64,000 nt of DNA, from contig NC_072793.1 of the NCBI RefSeq assembly GCF_028583425.1, positions 59,029,028 to 59,093,027 on the forward strand, read 5' to 3'. Shown one piece after another: positions 21,850 through 33,635 of this stretch (position 1 is the first letter of the stretch; each line of letters begins with the position of its first letter). The position numbers and the translations under genes are program-made. The notes below the pieces were generated by a model. That model had not been told where the DNA came from. It made no database searches and was given only the letters and a program-made list of their open reading frames with translations. The DNA comes from Eublepharis macularius. Its lineage: Eukaryota; Chordata; Lepidosauria; Squamata; Eublepharidae.

Positions 21850-22675
21850 GCATCCCGGGGGGAGGGGTGTTGTCCCAACTTTGAAACAAGGTGTAGTGTG
21901 TCTTCTAAAGAGGCATACCTTGGACCCAGGAGATCGCAGTATCGACCAGTCTCAAACATTCTATTCTTGAGCATGGCAATTGAACAGATGGCAACTAGAC
22001 AACTTCATGGTTTTCTGGATGAATCAAATTGTTTAGATCCTTTCCAATCTGGTTTTAGGCCTGGTTATGTGACTGAAACAACTTTTGTTGCCCTGATGGA
22101 TGACCTGCTCCTGGAGATGGACAGAGGTAATGCAACTCTGTTGATTCTCCTGGACCTTTCAGTGGCAGTTGATACCATCAATCATGGTATCCTTCTGGAC
22201 TGTCTTTCTGGGATGGGATTGGAAGGCATCATTCTTCAGTAGTTCCAGTCCTACCTGGAGGGTATGTTTCAGGAGGTGGTGTTGGGAGACTGCTGTTCAG
22301 CATCTTGGTCTTTGACCTGTGGAGTCCTGCAATGTTCCATCTTACCCCCTATGCTCTTTATAATCTACATGAAATGGCTGGATAAGTTCATCCAGAGATT
22401 TGGTCTGGGTTGTCACCAATATGCAGATGATACTCAGTTCTATCACATAGTTCTGGCTGATCCCAGGGAGGCTGCAGAAACCCTGAACCAGTGCCTGGAG
22501 GCAGTTTTGGAGTGGATGCATAATAATAAACTGAAGTTTAATCTTGATGAGATGGAAATGCTACTGGTAAGCAGAAGGCCTGACCCAGGAATTAAGGAAC
22601 CATTCATTCTGGATGGGGTTGCACTCCCCTTGAAGGAAGAAGGCTGTAGTCTGTGGGTGCTCTCTTCCTAGTCAT
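21850..22675 (+). pseudogene. L2-clade LINE reverse transcriptase fragment
   Basis: Two plus-strand frames cover RT motifs in order: YRPVSNILFLSMAIEQM, LDPFQSGFRPGYVTETTFVALMDDL, LLILLDLSVAVDTINHGIL (motif A, with Asp to Val change at AFD), CGVLQCSILPPMLFIIYM (motif B, from CGVPQGSILSP), QYADDTQFY (motif C, YADD intact) and MHNNKLKFNLDEMEMLLVS. A stop at about 22240 separates the frames, and the copy ends abruptly at about 22675 without a 3' UTR. The endonuclease and start are absent. The motif order and the NKLKLN-D-TE-LLV block identify the L2 clade. It is a dead copy, moderately diverged from the L2 at 51930. Confidence 0.88.
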
Positions 22676-23865
22676 TTTTAATACTAGATAGAACAGATAT
22701 TGGGGGTACAAAAACAAGCACATACAGTCAAAGAGTGGATACTCTTCACAGGAATATCCATCTCACTTCTCCAACTCCACTCTCATTATTCAGACATTTT
22801 GTCAGAAAGGTTGTAATGTATTACAAGTACAGTGTCTTCAGGCACACTCCTTAATGACAGCTCTGATAAACCAGTTCTTCTACAATAAAGCAACCTAATA
22901 ATTATTATGAAGACACTGAAGTCACAAAAGTGTTCTTTCCTCTAGGGCAAACTGCCCTTTAACAACAGGTAGAACTCCCCAAAGCTTGGAGAAGAGTGAG
23001 ACCAAAATAGTATACTGTGCTTTCATAGCAAGAAATGTCATAACATCATCAAAACAGAAGTGCTTCCTATTGGCTCCCATTCAACAGTTGAGCAACGGCT
23101 GTATATCTGCAGCATTAAAAATAGATCATCTAGAAATGAGTTTACTTCTCCCTTCAGTGCCTTCATGGCATAATAGATTTGGATTGATGTTATAATTTCA
23201 CCTATTGCATTATGCAGGATGTTATAATCATCAAAGAGGGGAATTTTCTTGTCCAGTCCCAAGCTAACAAACTCAATAGTTTCAAGGAGTGTAAGTGTCT
23301 CTACTTTCCTGTCACAGGAAGTGAAAATAGATATCTGTCCCCCTGAAGAACCACACCGATACTATAGGGTATTCATAGACTCTTGCCTGAGGACATTTAA
23401 TTATAGTGTATGGTATGAAACTTCCCTCAGTTGAACTGCTTTTGGCTTATATGTGGCACAAATATCCAAGTTGGGCTGGATGCAAGAGTTCAGAAATTAT
23501 TAATAGTTTCATTTCAGTTCTGGCTCAAAAAAAAGAAAGTACTTCTTCATCCTCCAAGTCAAGGGTCTGCTGTATGAACAAAGAGATGAAATGGCACTGG
23601 AATAAAAATATGAACCATGAAAAGTCATCTTTGAGACTTTAGGTTAGAAGTGGAATGAAAGCAAGAAGATTTTGATCTTTCCCCCCTCCTGTTTCAGCCT
23701 GAAAATCCCTGTTTCCATTTCACTTCTCCCTCTTGTGTCTCAAACTCACATTTAAAAAAAAATCACATTGTTTCTGTTTTATCCAATAGTAAGATGTACG
23801 CATTTTGCAAAGTTGTGTGTCAATAGCTCACCATTATGGATATATAATAACAATGAATAATAATT
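22676..23865. other. unassigned non-coding DNA
   Basis: No gene or repeat recognised. Frames at 23038-23262 (-) and 23249-23642 (+) are not supported by motifs. Confidence 0.4.
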
Positions 23866-24047
23866 AATAGCCGTCAAGTTGCAATGGAGCTTTCAAAGCA
23901 AGAGATGAGCAGAGGTGTTTGCCATTGCTTTCCTCTGCACGGCAACCCTCATCTTCCTTGGTGGTCCTCCCATCCAAATACTAACCATGGCTGGCCCTGC
24001 TTAACTTACAAGCTCTGATGAACTCAGCCAGTCTGGGCTATTGGCCC
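23866..24047 (-). mobile_element. 5S-rRNA-derived SINE, copy 1
   Basis: The minus strand begins with a 5S rRNA-like head. The plus strand reads ggtggtcctcccatccaaat, then actaaccatggctggccctg and cttaacttacaagctctgat, the reverse complement of the 5S internal promoter region. The 3' part (ttgccattgctttcctctgc, gcaatggagctttcaaagca) is the squamate SINE body. It has diverged from true 5S, so it is not a functional 5S gene. Confidence 0.85.
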
Positions 24048-24063
24048 TGCTGAGAAGAACAAC

Positions 24064-24268
24064 ATGCTGTCCAGTTGCAACCAACTAATGGCAACCCCAT
24101 CCACAGGGTGTTCCAGACAAAAGACAAGCAGAGATGGTTTTCCATTGCCTGCCTCTGCATAGAGTCTGCCCAGTCTTCTTTGCTGGTCTTCTGTCCAAGT
24201 ACAGACTGTGACTGACCCTGTTTAGCTTTCAAGTTCTGATGAGCTCAGGCTTAGCTGGGCTATTTGGG
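24064..24268 (-). mobile_element. 5S-rRNA-derived SINE, copy 2
   Basis: Adjacent, same-orientation relative of copy 1. The 5S-like head lies at about 24180-24268 (ggtcttctgtccaagtacag, then gaccctgtttagctttcaag). The body includes aatggcaaccccatccacag and ttccattgcctgcctctgca. The two form an imperfect tandem, which may reflect insertion preference for the tail of an existing copy. Confidence 0.83.
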
Positions 24269-27200
24269 CTAGATAGTATTAGAGATACAAAAATCTCATC
24301 TTTTTTTAACTCTTAAACATTCAAGGAATGCCACTTTCTCTCTCTGAGTTCCAGCCCCCTCAAAAATTCACATTATGCCACTCCACCAAATTTAAAATTA
24401 GTGTTTTACACTTCCTTTATGTCTGTTTTATGCCTGTCATTTTTAGCATTTGTTGCTTTTCCAACAACTTGACTGTGATGTGCAGTGTTACATAATTCAT
24501 GATTTAATCCTGGGGGTGGGGTTAAAAATACAAAGCATCCTCCTTTAAACTCAGCATTTGACTCTAGGCTAGAATGCTTCATCTAGTTCCTAATTTACAA
24601 CCACTGTCTAAACATCAGTCCTCAGCCACAAGAAGGGAATGGTTATCAACCAGCAGGGCGCTGTGCCACTTAAATCCCAAACCCGGAAAAAAAAGCATCA
24701 GTCTGGATTATTATTTTTTCTTTCAAAGCTTCTCTACAAGTGGAACATATTTGGCAGCTTTGATTTCATCCTTCAGCTTTAAAAAAACACTCAAACCAAA
24801 CAAAATTGAAACAAATGTAAGAAGACCTTTACATTCCTATATATTATACAGACAAATGTTGTGTGAATTGCATATAGAAACTATATGTGGGTACACAATA
24901 CAAACAAATCTGCAAAATCAACAGTGAAAAGTGGAGAAGCAGAACTATTAGGAAAAATTAAAGTAATATAAAAAAGAAATTAAGGGACATTTTGCTTATG
25001 TTTTGATGAAAGTATGCACTAAGTGTATGCTTCCTGCCAGTTTTTAATGCTTTATTCTCAAAAAGATACAATGGCTGGCTTCCTGGACCAGACCAAGCTT
25101 CATCAGGTCTAGTATCATGAACTGTTAGCCAGATATGTCTACGTGTTTACAACCAAGACACAGAGGTGATGGGACCCCAGCATCTGAAGTAAGTAACAAT
25201 AGCTATCCTCTGTCCCAAACTCAGTTTGAGAGCTCACTGAAATGAGTCGATAAAAGATGTGTCAGCAAGACATTCCTATAGTCACTTTGCCTTTACATAT
25301 TCAGTTGCCTTCCCTGTTAAAGGAAGATTTGAAACTGGCCCCAAACTGACTAACAGTGTAATCATTATGCATTTACTCCACTCTTAAGCCTATTGATTTC
25401 CAAATAGCACAACAAGCATCTGCTTCTGGTAATCCAAGCCTTGATCTGCAGTGCTGGATCAGCTGCCAGTTTGGCTTCTTTCTGGCTTGCAAACAACAAT
25501 CATCAGAGATACACACCGTTCACTTGCATGTAAACAGCTCAAACATATCCAATTGCAGAAAAAATGTGTATGAGAAAATGCATCTGGCACTGCCAATTGT
25601 TAAAGGGCATGCTGTTTCAAAAATGTTAAATGTTTTGAAATGAGACTTCCTACTTAAGATGACTTTGTGCCTTGTGACAGTACATCATACTGTCAGTATG
25701 AATTCTTGCAGGTGTGTTCTTGCATGCACTCATGGGAATTGTAGTTTCATCCCATAAATGAAATTTTCATTTTCTTTTGAACACATTGGTTGTTTGCTTA
25801 GGTAAGGTCTTTAAACAAAGGTGCATGATTCACTCATGAACCTTAATGATTCCCAGTCAGTAAATTCTGTTCTGTAAATCTTGTAATCACTTCTGCACAT
25901 GTATCAACCTGATACCTCCAACTGTGCAGGCATGGAAAGAAGGTAATGTATCTGCAGGAGATCACAGAAAGGGTACATCAAAGTACAAGTACAAAGAGGG
26001 GACAACTCTTGAGTCATTTCTTGGGGACTCAAATTCAAATAAGGGCCACAAAATTTACCCCTGATCTCCCCCTCTCACGCACCATTTTCCTAAACAAAAT
26101 GAAGGAATCGCTATAGTAACATATAGATTGGCTCCGACTTCCTTAATGAAAATTGAACAAAATTGTCACAGCAAGCTATTTATGCCTCACTTTCTGGTGG
26201 ATCATTTGTAGGAGGACAAATGCCAACTTTCCCACCAAAACAGCTCACCTGAATGTAACAATGCTAATGCAATAGTCATCGAGAAAATAACATTTTCGCT
26301 ACCATCATTGCCATCTTGCAGGCCAGCAAGTGCCTGTATGATGTAGTTTGTCAGACTGATCAAAGTGTCATCATGTCACTAGTGCCATAGCTGTCTCCTT
26401 ACCTGTGTTATAGATCTCAGTTTCTCTGTATTAGAGGTTCAGTTATTTGAGATATGGTGAAAGCATATCACTAAACAGCACTTCTAGCCAACCACTATTG
26501 TACATGTCCTCAAAGTCAGCTGCAACGTTATATCTAGCATTTCCTCTCTATCTTACCAATGCACTCCAGAATCCCATTGGGTCTAGGAAGACTTTCTTAA
26601 TAGGAATCTTGTGGAAAGAGCTAGCCATCTCAGACCTAATCAGATAATGGGATGACAACATCAAAGTTCAATTGTTACTACCTACTATTACAAGACTGCT
26701 AAGATTCTGCACAGTGTGAAGCAGTACATCACCATGACTTTTCCCATGTGTAGGCCTCATTATAGTCTAGTAAAGCCCCAAGTTTATGCACTACATCCTT
26801 ATATCTAATAGGCAAAGGTTAGACCTCCAAGTAGATTTTTAAAAATCTGTACGATGGGGCCAGCTAAGTCTACATGATAGAGGTCTACAAACTTGAGGGA
26901 AAATATGATGTAAAGAAATGACTGGAAGTTAAAAAGAATGTTAAGAGTAATATATGTACATGCAAAACTTGGAGTTCAGGTGGCATTTTTGATTGCCATA
27001 CTAATAGGATGGTCATGCCAAACCATGGCCAGTAGAAGTAGGAGCTGGTAGGGAAATGGTAGGGGAATGGTTTCTCCCCTCCCCTACAACGTCTCCTCTA
27101 TTTAAAAAAAAGTTGTCTGTCCTGAACTTCCTAAAAAGTCAATTTGGGCTAAGGGAGGGGGAGTTATCTATTTTCTGAACACCATTTATAACTTTAAAAG

Positions 27201-27779
27201 CCTGCACCTTGTCTCTCCCCACTAGTTGTCTTTTTTTCCAAGCTAAAAAGCCTCATATCTTAACCGTTCCTCAGGTCTATGTTACCTTGTTTGAGATAAG
27301 GCCTTCAGAAGTGTGCAGTACATGGTAAAGGATCCCAGCATGCCTGCCTGGCTCCCCAGTGATTGTCACAACAGAGAATCTCCCGTGTGGTATTATGTCT
27401 TCACAATTGTTTTAATAAAGGATATATTAATTGAGTACTGTTTCACAAATTTGTTTATACAGAGTAAGGGATGTAATAAACAATTTGTATATTCTTTTGT
27501 TTCTCTTGACACAACCATATACTACACCATATATTGCAACCTCCCTAGACCTCAATTATACAGGCATCTTATGCGTTCTAAAAACAATTCATTAAAGTGT
27601 CCCGTGCTCAAAGTGCTATCATGGATGTTATTAAAGTGCAATTGCTTTTGGCATCCTATGACACTATTTCTCATATAGAACTCGATTTGCCTTGCATACA
27701 GGTACAATACAGGTACAGTATAAGGGTAATTCCAGACACTGTGAATGTCACAGATCAAAAAGACCTATAATCATAGGTA
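24269..27779. other. unassigned non-coding DNA
   Basis: A 3.5-kb stretch with no supported gene. A half copy of the ACAGTG(N)AATCC MITE may sit at 25345-25400 (acagtgtaatcattatgcat). The right-hand end, about 27680-27779, may already belong to the 3' region of the PLE that follows. Confidence 0.4.
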
Positions 27780-27819
27780 CACGTAGTTGGTTCTGTGACT
27801 GCATTCTCTAACGGACGGT

Positions 27820-27866
27820 CCAGATCCTTGTAAGGTCCGTTTCCAAGCTTCTTTCTCAAAGAGCAC
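27820..27866 (-). ncRNA. possible degenerate hammerhead-like motif, PLE 3' region
   Basis: On the minus strand, TTTGAGAAAGAAGCTTGGAAA is followed by CGGACCTT. This recalls the core, stem II, GAAAC and 3' strand pattern of PLE hammerheads, but the invariant CUGANGA is not preserved. Reported as a weak resemblance only. Confidence 0.2.
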
Positions 27867-28099
27867 AGATGCTGGAAAATACACATAACAATATAATACA
27901 TTCCCAAATTTTAAAACATACAATAGTATATTCATATTACAATATACTCACTCAAAGATTCATCATAGTTAACCTTCCATATCCCTCTTTGATTTGTCAA
28001 TTACTTCCATTTGTGTCCCATTGACTAACAGCTGTATTATCTACAGAAAGCCATCCACGCCCTAATCACACAATCTCCGTCCTTAAAGTAACATTGTTA

Positions 28100-30298
28100 T
28101 TATCCCAGAAAGCAGGTGTAATCGTTGGCTATATTTAAGCCATTTGGCATAAGAGTGTTGAGTTTATATATCCAGAATGTCTCCTTTTGATGCAACTCCC
28201 TATTTGCTGCTATGTGTTCTTTCTTCCGAGTTTTAAATAAAACGGTGAACAACATTTCCCTTTCACTATGCTTTTTTTCTAGATAATGCTGGACCAAAGG
28301 AGCCTCTGCTACATTATTCTTAATCCTAGACTGATGTTCACTGAGTCTCGTTCTAATGGAACGTGCAGTACTTCCCACATACAATAATCCACATGGGCAT
28401 CTCAGGGCATATACCACTCCTTCCGTGCCACAGTTAACAAATTCTTGTGTGGTTTCAATTCCTAGTTGATTCAAGTCTTCTGTGGTCATTATTAGGGAGC
28501 ACTGTTTACATCTACCACATCTGTACAGACCTCTTGGTAGTCCTGTATCCCTTGGGTCATTGTCATAGTTCAAGTCTGAATGTATGATCTGATCTTTAAT
28601 ATTCCGTGTCCGTCTAAAGGCTACTAAAGGAGGGGTCCCACAGCCCGGGATGTCGTTGACAAGTGGCCAATGTTTCAAAATTGCCCTTCTAATAGCATTG
28701 GCTTTATTGCTATAATCAAAGACCCCCACAATTCGTTCCCCTGTTGTTCGTTCCTTTGGTGTAATTAAATCTTCCCTGGCTGTTCCATCAGCACGTAGTC
28801 TGGCTTTAATTAAAACCCTATCAGGGTATCCCCGTTGTTTAAGATGTTCCTGCAAGATGTTACTTTGGGCAATATAATCAGACTCCCTGGTGGAATTTCT
28901 TTTTAGTCGTAAAAACTGACCCAACGGTAGATTAGCCCTTAGATGTCCTGGATGAAATGATCTATAATGAAGTAGTGAATTCTTGTCTGTTCTCTTCTTA
29001 AACGGTTTTACTGCCAAGGTTCCATCCTCCTTCTTGTATACTGTCACGTCCAGATAGTCCACAGACTCCCTACTAGTATTCCAAGTGAACTTGATGTTGG
29101 GGTGTATACCATTCATCCAGTCCCCCAAATTCTGAATATCAACATTCTCATTCATCACTAGAAAAAGGTCGTCTATAAAACGGACAAATATGATAATGTC
29201 TTTCCAAAATGGATTAATTGCAGGATTGCAAAAAAAATCCTTTTCCAACCATCCCATAAAGAGATTTGCTATACAAGGTGCTGCGGAGCATCCCATCGCA
29301 ACTCCTCGGAGCTGAACATAAAAATTGTCCTCCACTCTGAAATAATTATTTTCTAATATTATCTCTAACAGTGATATCAGAAAAAAGGTGGGTGGATGTA
29401 GAGACTCCCTCTGATCTAAGGTATTCATTACCACTAGGCGTGCCTCTTCATGTGGGATGTTGGTATACAATGAAGCAACATCAAGTGTTGCCAGTATTGC
29501 CCCTGTTGGTAATTTATAACCTTCAAACTTCCTCACGAAATCCCCTGTGTCTAGTAAAAAACTAGGTAATTTTCTTACAAAGCCCTGCAAAAAGAAGTCC
29601 AAATACCTGGATAACGGTTCCAAAACCGAATTACTTCCCGATATTATTGGGCGCCCTGGGGGGGGAAACCCCTCCTTATGAATCTTTGGTAATATATACA
29701 TAACTGGTGTTCTAGGGGACGGGTTAATTAAACCTGTATGTTCTAATTCCGTGATAGATCCCAGGGCTAGTGCTTCATCCACTGTCACCTTTATTAATAG
29801 ACTGATCTTCTTTACAGGATCGTTTGGGATGGGTTTATAGTCCATTTCGTTGTTTAGCTGTCTATTTATTTCCTTCATGTAGTCCTTTTTATCCATCAGC
29901 ACAATTGCACCCCCTTTATCAGCCTCTTTTATTATAATAGAGTCATCAGATCTCAAGTTCCTTAGAGCCATCCTCTCCTCCCTCCGTAAGTTATTGTGGG
30001 CGCTACCCCCACGGGCTTCTATGCTGCCAATTTCTTTCAATAACATTTTTTCAAAAGTCTGTACATAAGGATTGTTAACAGTGGGAGTAAAGGAGGAACG
30101 TTTATGTATGCCGGTTTCCTTTCTTGCAAGTGCATTGCCACCGAAAAAAACTCTCAGTTTGATTTGTCTCACCAACTTGAAGACGTCTATCCTGGTTTGA
30201 AAATCATTGTATCTGGGGGTCGGTACAAAGCCCAATCCTTTGTTCAAAGCCGCCTTTTCTATATCTGACAAGGTTCTGTTCGAGAGGCAGTGAGGCAA
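28100..30298 (-). CDS. Penelope-like reverse transcriptase / GIY-YIG endonuclease
   Basis: This is the polyprotein-like single ORF of a PLE, which nicks target DNA and primes reverse transcription. About 732 codons are read without a stop. Visible, in order: N-terminal region with DDSIIIKEADKGGAIVLMD (residues ~118-136); YILPKIHKEGFPPPGRPIIS (~201-220); motif A TLDVASLYTNIP (~271-282, Asp273); motif B RGVAMGCSAAP (~331-341); motif C FIDDL (~374-378, catalytic DD); linker with CGRCKQC (~594-600); GIY-YIG nuclease with VVYALRCPCG-LLYVGST (~628-644), Arg/Glu-bearing helix RTRLSEH (~649-655) and the C-terminal KETFWIYKLNTLMPNGLN (~705-722). The TAA stop is at 28100-28102. No ATG lies between the upstream stop and residue 85; the first codon shown is TTG. 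The copy may therefore be 5'-truncated, initiate at Met85, or have lost its start. All catalytic motifs appear intact, suggesting a fairly recent insertion. Confidence 0.92.
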   Translation of the reverse strand: MPHCLSNRTLSDIEKAALNKGLGFVPTPRYNDFQTRIDVFKLVRQIKLRVFFGGNALARKETGIHKRSSFTPTVNNPYVQTFEKMLLKEIGSIEARGGSAHNNLRREERMALRNLRSDDSIIIKEADKGGAIVLMDKKDYMKEINRQLNNEMDYKPIPNDPVKKISLLIKVTVDEALALGSITELEHTGLINPSPRTPVMYILPKIHKEGFPPPGRPIISGSNSVLEPLSRYLDFFLQGFVRKLPSFLLDTGDFVRKFEGYKLPTGAILATLDVASLYTNIPHEEARLVVMNTLDQRESLHPPTFFLISLLEIILENNYFRVEDNFYVQLRGVAMGCSAAPCIANLFMGWLEKDFFCNPAINPFWKDIIIFVRFIDDLFLVMNENVDIQNLGDWMNGIHPNIKFTWNTSRESVDYLDVTVYKKEDGTLAVKPFKKRTDKNSLLHYRSFHPGHLRANLPLGQFLRLKRNSTRESDYIAQSNILQEHLKQRGYPDRVLIKARLRADGTAREDLITPKERTTGERIVGVFDYSNKANAIRRAILKHWPLVNDIPGCGTPPLVAFRRTRNIKDQIIHSDLNYDNDPRDTGLPRGLYRCGRCKQCSLIMTTEDLNQLGIETTQEFVNCGTEGVVYALRCPCGLLYVGSTARSIRTRLSEHQSRIKNNVAEAPLVQHYLEKKHSEREMLFTVLFKTRKKEHIAANRELHQKETFWIYKLNTLMPNGLNIANDYTCFLG

Positions 30299-30330
30299 GT
30301 TCTCTCACTTCCCCAGTGAGGCAAGTTCTC
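30288..30330. repeat. 17-bp direct duplication at the PLE 5' junction
   Basis: cagtgaggcaagttctc occurs at 30288-30304 and again at 30314-30330. The PLE frame stops matching between the copies. It could be a junction-associated duplication or part of a 5' arm. Confidence 0.8.
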
Positions 30331-32508
30331 AGCCCTACCAGGTTTTAAACAGGAAGTCAACCCTGCAAGGTAGACTACCTTGCAGACTGAGTTCTATCCA
30401 ACAACTCCTTGGGTAGCTATGACCAAAATGGGTCAAAGTACTGGATTCAGATTGAAGCTACAACACTTAATAACTCCACACCAATATAAATAGAAGAAAT
30501 TTATGAATGCAAAAGGCAGGAGAAGCAAAAAAATAACAACAGAGTGTTTACCTAGACTAACATACACTTATAGACCAATTCTAGATGCTACCTTTCAGCA
30601 AGTCTCAAAATCCAGATGGGAGCTTTAGCTCTTCCAGCCAGAAACCCAGAGACAAAAGCTCAAAGGATGCTAGCAACAGGAATCCTCCAGTGGCATAGCA
30701 TTCGGGAAGCAAAAAAACCACTCTGAGTCATCCTAAAGGGCGGTATATAAATCAAATGTCGTAGCCATCATCATCATCATCGTTGTTGTTGTTGTTGTTG
30801 TTGTTATTGTTATTATTATAAAAGATTCCTCCAGGTGTGTTCCCAAAGAGAGGGGAAGTAGACTAAAAGTCAACTCTTTAATGATTGGCTGCCTGCAGCA
30901 GGTCCAGATAACTTAGCCAATCAAAAGGGCCTTAACCTGTGATGACACGCCCTGCTGTAACTTGCCCTTACAAAAGAAAAGAATTAATTACTCTGCTCCT
31001 ATAATGCTACTTCTTAACAAGCAAGAAGGCTGGTGTCAGCCTCTCTCAAGCCTCTATCCTTGAAAGCTGTTAAGATTCTGGAGACTGATGAGGCCAAACA
31101 GCCTTAGTCTCCTAAAAGAGAAAAAAAGTCTCAAAAGCCTGAAGCAGAACGTTTAAACAGAACAAGAAACTAATTAAGTAAATGAGTTTCTTTACAGGCA
31201 CTACTTCCTTTTTTTTATTCTTCAGTAACTTTCTTAACAATTCCTATCACAGGATTTGCCTTTTTTTGATAATGCCATCACAAGGGCCAAATTATTTTAG
31301 TCTCATAATTTCCACTTTCTCTATAGAAAAACAAGAGAGGGGATGTTTGACAGGCTCTTACTTGAGACCAAGGGAACCCACACTGCCACTTATGAATTTG
31401 CCACTTCTCCTCAGTTACAAAATGATCTTAAGGTATCAAGTGTAAAGGCTTTCATTTACTGCTTGTTTCATTTAGCGTAAACTGTACAGAGATCACTAAA
31501 GCAAAAGGTTTAAAAAACAACAAAGAATCTTTAAATGCCGTTTATGTAGTGAATTCCCTTTAAAATTCCAGGTCTGCTTATTTCCAGAGGCAGGCTTGAC
31601 AACTCTGTCCTCTCCCAGAGGTAGAGTTAAACTGCTCTGCCAAACTACCAGGTAGAGCTACACATGGAATTGTTTGCCTTCTTGCTGAGGCCGTCCCCCA
31701 CTCTTCTCAAGGCAGAACTGAACTCTTTCTCAGGCTAGCCTGCTTTGTCACAAATTATAGGTTCTGAGACTCCCAAAGTCTCCTGAGACAGGTTCTCCCC
31801 CTACTAAACTCTGGAGACACAAACCCTATCTCCACACATTCATTGGTTTGGCCTGCTTACACGTAAGGCAGCCCCTGAGACAGGATCCATCCAGTCTCTT
31901 TTTCTAACAGCTTTTTCTCTCTCACTCCGTCCTCCCATCTGGCTGCGCCAGCCCTTCCAGGGATCCTGACTGGCTGCTAGCTGCTCTCCTCACACCAAAG
32001 AGGACTAAAGGGGATTGCTCTTTTTCCTCTCAGGAACAGGGCAGGCTCCTGTCTGCTACAGGATGATTTAGAGAAGAGATGCTATCTGAGGAGGAGACGT
32101 TTAATCATTTTCCCCACTCACCATTTTTCTGCTCCAAATTAGCCTTTCCTGCAACAGTGCATCCTCAAAGCTATGGAGGAAAAGATAGGGGGGCACTTAA
32201 TGAATCATGGCCACATTATAACTCCACTGTAGTGTTCTGCCGATAGAAGTCAAGGGGGCCTTCACAAGGGATGGGGCTACCTGAGTATTAGACTCACTGA
32301 GCCACTACCCTCCCATAGAGTTCCAGATGTGCATCTGGAATTGCGTTGCCAGAAGAAGGCAATCTGAAGAGGAAAAGGCATGATAGGAAAATAGTGTGGG
32401 GATTTTTAAAAAGCCATAAATTTGCACAGAATGTGGAACTTAGCTGATATTTTTAGTAGGGAGCTGCCTCCAACCCCAAAATGGCCTTCCTGGGTAGACC
32501 ACATTAGC
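30331..32508. other. unassigned DNA, possibly an old retroelement or LTR, with a SINE tail
   Basis: No gene. The segment 30715-30766 (aaagggcggtatataaatca) resembles a SINE/LINE 3' tail. The 30840-32060 stretch contains CCAAT-like boxes and pyrimidine-rich text that might be LTR debris, but I found neither TG...CA ends nor a target duplication. Confidence 0.4.
30767..30822. repeat. compound (CAT)n(GTT)n(ATT)n microsatellite
   Basis: About four CAT units, then about eight GTT units and a short ATT run, following a SINE-like tail. Confidence 0.93.
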
Positions 32509-32511
32509 ATA

Positions 32512-32575
32512 TAAGACATTTATTTAAATGTTTATTATACCCAGCCTTTCCTCTTGGCTCAAGGCAGCTAACATA
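32512..32575 (-). repeat. LINE/SINE 3' tail fragment
   Basis: Read on the minus strand, gctgccttgagccaagagga, aaggctgggtataataaac and an AAATAAATG-like end match the 3' end of L2-type elements and their SINEs. Confidence 0.6.
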
Positions 32576-32597
32576 TGCAAATATGTGGTAGTTGCCC

Positions 32598-32760
32598 CAA
32601 TGCAGAGGCAGCGATGGCCACAAGCGCAGATGAATTTGAGAGAAGATTAGACAGGTGCATGGGGGATTGGTCCATCAATGACCACTAGCCACAATGACTA
32701 AAGGGGCCCTCCAGATTTAGAGGCAGCAAACCTCCAATACCAGTTCCAGGAGACAAAATC
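32598..32760 (+). mobile_element. CR1 LINE 3' UTR fragment
   Basis: The text gatggccacaag, gaccactagccacaatgact and atttagaggcagcaaacctc matches, in order, the reverse complement of the CR1 3' UTR at about 11720-11880. It is a 5'-truncated relic. Confidence 0.65.
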
Positions 32761-33340
32761 AAGACAAGGCCTTGTAAATGCTCATTTACTTTGAACCTCA
32801 GTTGCCAATTCACTCACAGTTCCTTTTCTCAGTATGTCAGACAAACTTTGACAAGCCCACCCCAATCACATCTCAGTTCCTTAGCACCATATGAATCATT
32901 TAAAACGTCTACATGTCCCACCTAAACTCTATCAGATGGCAATATTTATTTCAGATGTTATAATTAAATGTTCTACTGCCTGTTCCTATGCACATTTACT
33001 CAGAAAATATTTACTCAGTTCCATGAGACTAGAGTCCCAAGTAAGTGTAAGATTCCAGCCTTAAAATATATGTATTGCCACAGTGAATGTCTGCCATAGC
33101 TAGGGTTGCATACTGGCAAGAGAAAAATTATTCTGTCCTTTTAACAGAGATTTAGTGTGTATAAATGGTCAGTTGAAGCTTTTCATGATATAGAGGTAAA
33201 TAACAGCATCTGATATTTGCTGCAGATCAATCCAACATTAAAGGGATAGCTTGAGGTACCAGTTAAAAATTGGCAATCAGAGCTAAAACTCTTAGGGAAA
33301 TCCCCAAGTACAGATTACTGTTCAATATAATCCCGTTACA
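32761..33340. other. unassigned non-coding DNA
   Basis: A degraded relative of the short palindromic MITE may lie at 32985-33062 (cctatgcacatttactcaga). Otherwise nothing was seen. Confidence 0.35.
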
Positions 33341-33635
33341 GAAATTTTAGGAGGGAATATTTATTTGTTGCCTGTCATTCTGAGACTCAAGGCAGATTGC
33401 ACAGTGTAATTCAATATGATCAGCAGATAAATTGCAGAAATTTGAAAACATGAAAAAATCTGATACAGAGCTGAAACAATGTTGAAACAAAACAAGCAAA
33501 TTGCCATGATATAATAAACAACAGTAAAAGGCAGTGCACAGTAGCAAATAGTTTACAGTTCCTATCCCTTTATCAAACATCTCTTTGAACCATTTCCTTA
33601 CAGTACAGCCCTATTACCTACATGTGAAAGCCTTC

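Larger units (their letters stand above)
27780..30304 (-). mobile_element. Penelope-like retroelement, nearly complete coding copy
   Basis: It comprises a 3' untranslated segment of at least ~320 bp and a single uninterrupted RT plus GIY-YIG frame. The 5' boundary falls at or near 30304, where the frame meets an in-frame TGA (30305-30307) inside a 17-bp direct duplication. Neither outer boundary is fixed, because no target duplication was found. Arms like those of the 15-kb copy are not evident, so this is a different PLE subfamily. Confidence 0.8.

Noticed and set aside
23950..24040. 5S rRNA gene
   Set aside because: Similarity is to part of 5S only, with many substitutions, and it continues into a SINE body.
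31078..31118. ggagactgatgaggcc... as a hammerhead ribozyme
   Set aside because: It has CUGAUGA and closing GGAGA/UCUCC strands but no GAAA after the putative stem II, an essential part of the core.
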